Shown here in pieces: positions 58,545-64,000 of a DNA stretch of 64,000 nt (the stretch's first letter is position 1; each line of letters begins with the position of its first letter). A program made the translations under genes and the position numbers. A model generated the notes under the pieces. It saw only the letters and a program-made list of their open reading frames with translations, searched no databases and was not told the DNA's origin. Source of the DNA: Dipylidium caninum (Eukaryota > Platyhelminthes > Cestoda > Cyclophyllidea > Dipylidiidae); assembly GCA_017562135.1 (NCBI GenBank), contig QEYB01001387.1:1-64000 (forward strand), in the 5' to 3' direction.

Positions 58545-60659
58545 ATGCTATTTCGCCTGCTCTTTCTCTCTATGCTCTCTACCACCAATATTGTCAAGGT
58601 TGGTAGCGGCCACAACGCAACTATCATAATCAGACACAAACTAACAAGTGAGTCAATATTTCATGTGAATTGGTACCTCAGGCAACTGTCCCAAAGTGCG
58701 CAATCTGACGGTAGAAATGAGTAGCATTGTAAACTACCTTGTGGCTCGCACTTATAATAAAACCCTCGTCACGTGGCCTGAAAAGGAGACCATCTGGGAA
58801 TCGTTTCCTGAGGACGCGTTTTGGACTTCCAGTTGCGCAATTGACGGATTGTCAAACAAGGACTTTAATTGCTCTGCAGTAGGGCATGATCTGCATTTCA
58901 AGTACACACATCGTACACAAGGACGACGTCGGTAGTTTTAGTGAATTCGTCCCCCATACTTTATTCTATTCCTTGCATACAAACTGAGAGTATATGTTAT
59001 TCATGATTGCTAAAGACATGCCATCAATCTATTTTTTGTAACAGGAGGAAAGTTGAAATAGCAAAAGCTTATTCCATCTCGAATCTGTCTGTTGACCTGC
59101 ATCTGATGCGGCGCAACGATGGGTACATTCAAATCAAGAAGGCGTCTTTCCCTAATGTCGAGGTCACTATCAAGCACATTTCGTTGCCCTATACGGTGGA
59201 GGAAATTAACAGAATAATATTCGATGTACTTCGTGGGATTCTCCTGAGATCATCCTGTCGCATACAACTAATGAAAGGTATGCACTGATTACACTTCCAT
59301 ATGTTGATTGATTAAATTTGCACCCCTCGTTAGGGCCTTAGTTGCTTCCGCCCTCCCCCTTTCACCTCTTCCTGTGTCTACATCTTGGTCAGACTACCCC
59401 ACTAACAGGGCAATCCTAGGCTGATGGACATGGCTCCATGTAGGGAACGTTGAGACAAAATAAGAGCTTTAAGCTAAAATGACATTTGCACACTGAGGAA
59501 GGCATCAGGGCTGCGAATAGGCCTGCTTGCACGTAGCAGCCCTTTCTCCCTAAGTCCGGCAATCAGAGGTAGACAGATCCATCAGTTGCACTTGGTCAAG
59601 CACCCGAAGCCAGCACGGAGAAGTGTGATGCCGAAAATGTCACGAAGACAGTAGAAGGACTGTGCCTTCTTACCTGAAGTGGTGACCTCTGCCAATCTCC
59701 GAACCTGAAGAGAGCAATGGACATGGTGATGACCGATTCCAGGAGGTTCTTTCATTCCGCCATACCACACCGATGGTCATATGCTCAGCGTTCTGCACCA
59801 AAAGCCTAGAAGGATGTATTTCACTGGCACCGGTTACGGAAGCGTAGAATGCATGATGAAACGTGAGCAGTCGTTGAAATGGTGAGCGTTTGGAACGGTT
59901 GCCAACTGTAGGGCCTGTCTACCACTTTGGCTTGACGAAAGTAGTCATATGGCCTGTTTTCGAAGGTGCACACTTCAGCAAAACACGGATAAATAAAGAA
60001 TGGACATGACTCTACAAGGGCTGTGGTATTTGACTCAAGTCTGTTTATTAAAGTTCTTTCTTGCAATTGGCATTTGAGGTGATTCTACCACCCCAAATTA
60101 GGTTTCGTAGATCAGCGCCTACGGGAGCCCATCACGTGGCCCATTTCCTTCCCAGTCCATTCCATCTTATCGCATCGTGAACATTCAGAAATGAATGAGT
60201 TGGATGTTCTCTGATCCGCCGCACATATGCTACGTTAAGAAAGATAATTTTAACCTACTAACTCACTTTTCGTTTCAATGGATCAAGTCGACTTTCATAA
60301 AGCAATGCAAAATCTGGTCAGTTGATAACTTGCACATATGTACACGATTTCCACCCTGATCTCTCCTATCCAACCACAATGCCTACTGCCACTAGGTAGA
60401 TACACGGTAATGCAGATTTCTTCCGATAGAGTTTTGGTGATGTGAGCTACGTAAGTTGACTGTCCACAAGTACGAGTCACAATTTTCATCCCAAAGTAAA
60501 AGGAAAACCCATTTCACTGGAGAAATACAAGTAGTCAGAGCGAACAAATGCAACGATATGTATCTAAGGCGGAGTAATTTGTAAACGCCCGTTATTCCAC
60601 GCCCTCCTTTTTATCTAATGACTTTATAACATTTTCTTTAGCGTAAGCAAAGCCAGTGA
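58545..60659 (+). CDS. S2B, secreted glycoprotein gene with a lost exon 4 acceptor
   Basis: Exons 58545-58647, 58682-58931, 59045-59277, 60279-60316 and 60642-60659, with the same phases as S1B. Intron 1 is only 34 nt and intron 2 is 113 nt. The signal peptide is MLFRLLFLSMLSTTN; the mature part has sequons NAT, NLT, NKT and NCS, cysteines NCPKV, SSCAI, FNCSA and SSCRI, and a tryptophan pair (VTWPEKETIWESFPE). The acceptor before exon 4 reads TTTCAA where S2A and S2' have TTTCAG, so exon 4 may be skipped; exon 3 joined to exon 5 would then stop after one new codon. The full frame would give 213 aa, the skipped form about 196 aa. ATG 58545 is chosen because it matches the S1B start. Whether it is active is uncertain. 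Confidence 0.65.
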
Positions 60660-60715
60660 AGAGGGAGCAATGCTCGTCGGAGTGTCCATCAATGGTCTCG
60701 ACACTTGCCTGTACC

Positions 60716-60721
60716 AATAAA
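60716..60721 (+). terminator. Polyadenylation signal of S2B
   Basis: AATAAA in TGTACCAATAAAAAG, 57 nt after the stop codon. Confidence 0.65.
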
Positions 60722-60999
60722 AAGTGATTGATTCTAGTCAACAATTTTTCAATGGGAAGCTAGTGGTAGGAAACTGAGGGTAGACTGTCGTTGAGAAAGA
60801 AGCTTACTTATTCTAAGAGGGATCGAGAGAAATATCGCGTGCGTCAGCTTTCGAAGCGTGAGGTACGTTGGGTAGACTCTGTTGCCATCTCGGCACCACA
60901 TTTGTGGTGAAGACCTAAATTCGTGCAAACAACATGCAAGACACCCCTCCTAATGCCAGAAGAAGAAGCAGAACTCATACGTCAGGCTACACATCCTGC

Positions 61000-61605
61000 A
61001 GCATGAGTCTCCCCGTGTCCCAAGGTGTGAGATTAGGAACCTCACGTTCCAACTTCTCTTCGCGCTGCCTTCGCTCACGTCCATGAACCCGAGTGACTTT
61101 CGGAAGTGAGCAGATGTCACGTCATCCGGCTAGTCGACACAGTGATACGTTGACACTCGCAACACTTTACTGCACTGCAAGTTGGGCAACTGTCTTCCCC
61201 ACACGCACTTCAAGTCCGTGAACATCTCCACCCAATGAGTCTGTCGTCAGCTAGTCCCCAGCATTCTTTGGAATGATCAACGAAGTGCAACTTGGAGTAT
61301 TAGCAGCCGTAATGCTTTTCTCACTACGCACCATTCCATCCTTATTAGGGTCGATTTAATGCGATGCAAACCAAATGGTAATCAGAGGAATAGGTGGAAA
61401 GCAAGGCCCGTCAGCTGCAGGCACTTCTGATTAGCGCATATATACTTACTCTCCCATAAGTTAACACCAGTGTGCACCCTCTCTTTCCCATATGTAAAGT
61501 GGTCGTTCGAGGGGTACGACAAATATCCCTTTCTTGTTCTTTTTCCCCCGAGATGTGAAATACGCTTAGTATGACATCGCAACAGTCAAAAGAAATCCCT
61601 CCCAA
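61000..61605 (-). pseudogene. S4 exon 3 and K relics in segment B, minus strand
   Basis: The minus-strand frame LHMGKRGCTLVLTYGRVSIY then ALIRSACS (61411-61605) matches the S4 exon 3 end at 63.5 kb and 14.85 kb. A K copy lies at about 61350-61000 on the same strand. The A/B identity breaks off within the S4 piece, so the break point between old and recent sequence lies inside this unit, near 61485. Confidence 0.45.
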
Positions 61606-61853
61606 TTAGAATAGTCGCATCTTTCCACTCAATCATATGAAGGTTACCGAACAAATTGCCGACTGAATAAGATCTCTCTCTTCTTACATTTTTGCCAATT
61701 TTAACATTGACTAAGAAGACAGAAGTTAGCAACTCTAGTAGGAGACATATAGAGTATAATTGCATTTAATCGAATAGCAGAAGATTGACAAAAATGTCAA
61801 CGAGGATACTGTACAGACTCCCACACCTCCACTGAAATATTGGACTAACCGAA

Positions 61854-62110
61854 ATGCAACTCACGTTTAACTTTAAAGCAATTAAACATGGTGCTGTTTA
61901 TTCCTTCGTGTGTGCAATCGAATTTGGAGATGCCGTCCTTGCAACTGATTGCCCAGGTGTTTGCCGCTTGACGCCACTTGAAGATTTATTTCTTGTAAGC
62001 TCCAATGGTGTAAGTTGCAAGGGTGCAGGTACCTGCCGTGCGGACAGAAGCAGCAACAAAAGGAGCGTAGCCTCCAACGGTTTTCCCCACTTTCAGCGTC
62101 GTGGGCAAAT
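61854..62110 (+). pseudogene. V block, open exon-like segment
   Basis: ATG 61854 starts an 87-codon frame with AIKHGAVYSFVCAIEFGDAV, CPGVCRLTPLEDLFLVSS and SCKGAGTCRADRSS, four to six cysteines in a short stretch. A strong donor-like site CTT/GTAAGC lies in the middle, at about 61997, so the true exon may end there. The copies at 15.2 and 34.95 kb are frameshifted. No signal peptide; product unknown. Confidence 0.35.
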
Positions 62111-62252
62111 GCATTAAATTAAAGTTGAGCATTGTGTCACAAAAGGCAACTTGAATACAGTCGAACTGACATTGCTCCAGACTCGTAATTGTAATTCACA
62201 TTTCCCAAAGAATGCACGAGGTGGCAGCCTAACTACTACACTCATTTGATTC

Positions 62253-62564
62253 GTGCTACGCGACACACACACGACAGCATTCGTCTCCGACCTTCTGCGT
62301 GTGAGAAACCTGTTCTCTACTAAACAAGCAATCTCCCATGCCAACTCTATGCACACTCAACCCATACCCGTCTACTTCAATGAAGCTAATTTCCGCCTAC
62401 ACACCATCTCAAGTATGAACAATGGATCCGCCTTAATTTCACTTCATCCACAACAGTTTAACATTTCCACTTCTGCACCGGGTGTGTGCGTCATTCTTAC
62501 TCGAGTGGGAGTGGAGCAGATTTTAATGGCCAATCGCAGGTGGAAAGTGTCCGAGCTTTGGTGA
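62253..62564 (+). pseudogene. U block, longest open copy
   Basis: A 103-codon frame containing HANSMHTQPIPVYFNEANFR, MNNGSALISLHPQQFN and GVCVILTRVG, ending MANRRWKVSELW-stop. It lies about 330 bp before the S4 exon 2 at 62891, whereas the S1 versions lie just before the S1 TATA boxes. The first ATG follows no obvious promoter, so this may be a terminal exon of an upstream unit. Function unknown. Confidence 0.45.
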
Positions 62565-62890
62565 AAACACCGCTATGATTGGAGAGACTCGACGAGAAAT
62601 GATGTCTCCAAGCCTTCACACAATTTTGTTGAAATCGACATAGTGTTTTGCAGAGGCTACTAAGGAATCCACATGCATTACCGGAATAGAAGAAGCTTGT
62701 AACACGCTGAAATCCTTTCACAATGCACTCTCAGACTGGACAGGGAGAAGGTATGCGGGCAAACAATGGATATTCGTCACAACTTAGTTCTTAAGATGTG
62801 CCGGAATGGATTGACCAGGTGATATCGCTATTTAGTACCTATGGAAAAGTTTCTACACATCAGTGGTGAGGAAATTGCTTTCTTCCTCAG

Positions 62891-63487
62891 GTTTTCCGAG
62901 TGAGACCAGTTCTATGACAACAGTCAACTCGACCAGTTCATATCACGGCACTCGAAAGCCACTAGTACCAATCCCGATTGGTATGAAGAACTTGAGCGAA
63001 TGGGACGTTAATCACAGAGGAAAAAATCAGCAGACCAACGTACTTCCTCACAAGATAATTCTTCTCGCTTTGCAACGCCCACCTGGCACGACGCATGGCC
63101 GACATCGTTCGCATGACATGAAGACGGCAATCGAGAAGTGGAAGGTGCAGTAAGATGTAGGCTTAGTCTCTTCTTTTGCCTTCTCTTTACCCCTTTCTTA
63201 ATTCATTTGATATGATTGCAGTCGATTTGTGCTCTACAAGAGCTGGTATAACCTGTCTTCTGAGTCTCTGATAAACTTACTAAAGGTGTAGGAAGAGAGA
63301 GGGATTATTCTCTCTTCAATTTGTCCGTTAGCCCTCATATGGGTGAGAGGAAGGATGCGATCCTTCAAGTCAAAAGTGTTTCCTTTGACTCCTACTATAT
63401 CCCACGAAGCCAATTTCACATGTCTAATATGGGATACACTTTTGACGATTCTCCTAACGCCATCGTGTTGCATGTAGGAAATGAAGG
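62891..63487 (+). pseudogene. S4 exons 2 and 3
   Basis: Exon 2 (62891 to about 63144, 254 nt, close to the 250 nt of S1 and S2) follows CTTCCTCAG in phase 1 and holds TTVNSTSSYHG, IPIGMKNLSEWDVNHRGK and a basic tail. Exon 3 (63292-63487) follows GGTGTAG and holds YSLFNLSVSPHM, QVKSVSFDSYY and DDSPNAIVLHVGNEG, the counterpart of YSIFNLVVN in S1B. The phases of the two exons as drawn do not fit, there is no signal exon or TATA box upstream, and no cysteine pair matches S1. It is either a pseudogene or a paralog whose boundaries I have not found. Confidence 0.45.
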
Positions 63488-63684
63488 GTACCAGTTGGTG
63501 CCAACGTATGGAAGATTAAGTGAATATGCTCTTCCCATAAGGGCCAGTTGCTGCTTGCACTCGTCTTTCAGTTCTTTCTTCATTACCATTAGTGAATATG
63601 TGCTGCACATAAGAGCCTACTGTTGCCTCGACTTGCTCTTCACGTCTTTCTCGCATTAACATTATGCTTACGTTACATTAGATG

Positions 63685-64000
63685 GATCTTCATAAGGATG
63701 CAATTGCGCTTAGCGCGAAAAGCATTATGGCTGCAAATGCCTCAAGTTGCACCTCGTCGATTATTCCAGTGAAGCCCGAGGGCCAGCGCTCAACAGACCC
63801 ACATGGGAAGAATATTGTCCGAAACCGCGGTGCAGCATAATGTTGCGAGGGCCTTGACATCTGAACACATTCTACCTCATCATGTGACACACAATGTCAG
63901 GAATACTTCTTTAGCTCCCACTTTGCTCTATCCGCCTTTAATAGAAGTTAGGGAGGGGGTTGGGACAGACTGTAATGTAGTTGTCTCCCCCTTCATTGAC
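63685..64000 (+). pseudogene. K block at the right end
   Basis: Follows S4 exon 3 at the spacing seen at 18.2-18.4 kb. The text is strongly like 18410-18660, but frames are broken. From 63788 to the window end it is almost the same as 42222-42440. The unit continues beyond the window. Confidence 0.45.

Larger units (their letters stand above)
47480..61485 (+). repeat. Segment B of the large direct duplication
   Basis: Collinear, nearly identical copy of 20700-34630, lying about 26.86 kb downstream. Differences are substitutions, many one-base length changes in short runs, a 33-bp segment missing at about 48945, and an expanded CCTCG array. It holds the two best-preserved S genes (S1B, S2B). 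Beyond about 61485 the sequence instead resembles the 14.8-kb unit. Confidence 0.9.

Noticed and set aside
1..64000. Transposon proteins, rRNA, tRNA, CRISPR or bacterial operons
   Set aside because: No reverse-transcriptase or transposase-like frame, no terminal repeats with target-site duplications that I could confirm, no tRNA cloverleaf or rRNA stretch, and no regular spacer array.

Overview
The window looks like nuclear DNA of a eukaryote. No long ORF, rRNA, tRNA, operon or CRISPR array is evident, and the ORFs that are real are short exons bounded by GT and AG, with TATA boxes upstream of signal-peptide exons and AATAAA downstream of terminal exons. Some introns are very small (34 nt in one case). 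Compact introns plus a clustered family of small secreted proteins suggest a parasitic flatworm, perhaps a tapeworm. That is an inference: nothing in the window fixes the species.

The main content is an array of one gene family, called S here because I cannot name it. Its template has five exons: (1) TATA box, then a signal peptide; (2) an exon of about 250 nt with N-glycosylation sequons and three cysteines; (3) an exon of about 230 nt with the fourth cysteine; (4) a 38-nt mini-exon; (5) a terminal exon with only five codons and a stop. The predicted product is a secreted glycoprotein of about 210 aa. The only complete copy is S1B (50113-52405). S2B (58545-60659) has intact reading frames but has lost the acceptor of exon 4. 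All other copies (S1A, S2A, S2', S1M on the minus strand, and relics at about 1, 4 and 8 kb) carry frameshifts or are eroded. Further exon-like blocks recur between the S genes and are labelled U, K, W, D, V, P and R3; several keep an open frame in diverged copies.

Layout: 0.8-11 kb, old eroded copies on both strands; 12-14.1 kb, S2'; 14.3-18.7 kb, an S4-type unit; 18.9-20.2 kb, leader-like blocks; 20.7-34.6 kb, segment A (S1A, D, K, degenerate S3 cluster, S2A); 34.6-39 kb, an old S4-type unit; 39.3-42.2 kb, minus-strand S1M; 42.2-42.9 kb, a short block shared with the window's right end; 42.9-46.3 kb, segment C, an inverted copy of part of A and B; 46.3-47.4 kb, further relics; 47.5-61.5 kb, segment B, a direct repeat of A about 26.86 kb away (S1B, D, K, S3 cluster, S2B); 61.5-64 kb, another S4-type unit cut by the window end.

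A, B and C are nearly identical and must be recent; other paralogs are much more diverged. The locus therefore appears to grow by repeated direct and inverted duplication, lose copies by frameshift, and perhaps exchange short tracts. Many A/B differences are one-base changes in short homopolymer runs, so some breaks could be consensus errors of a long-read assembly.
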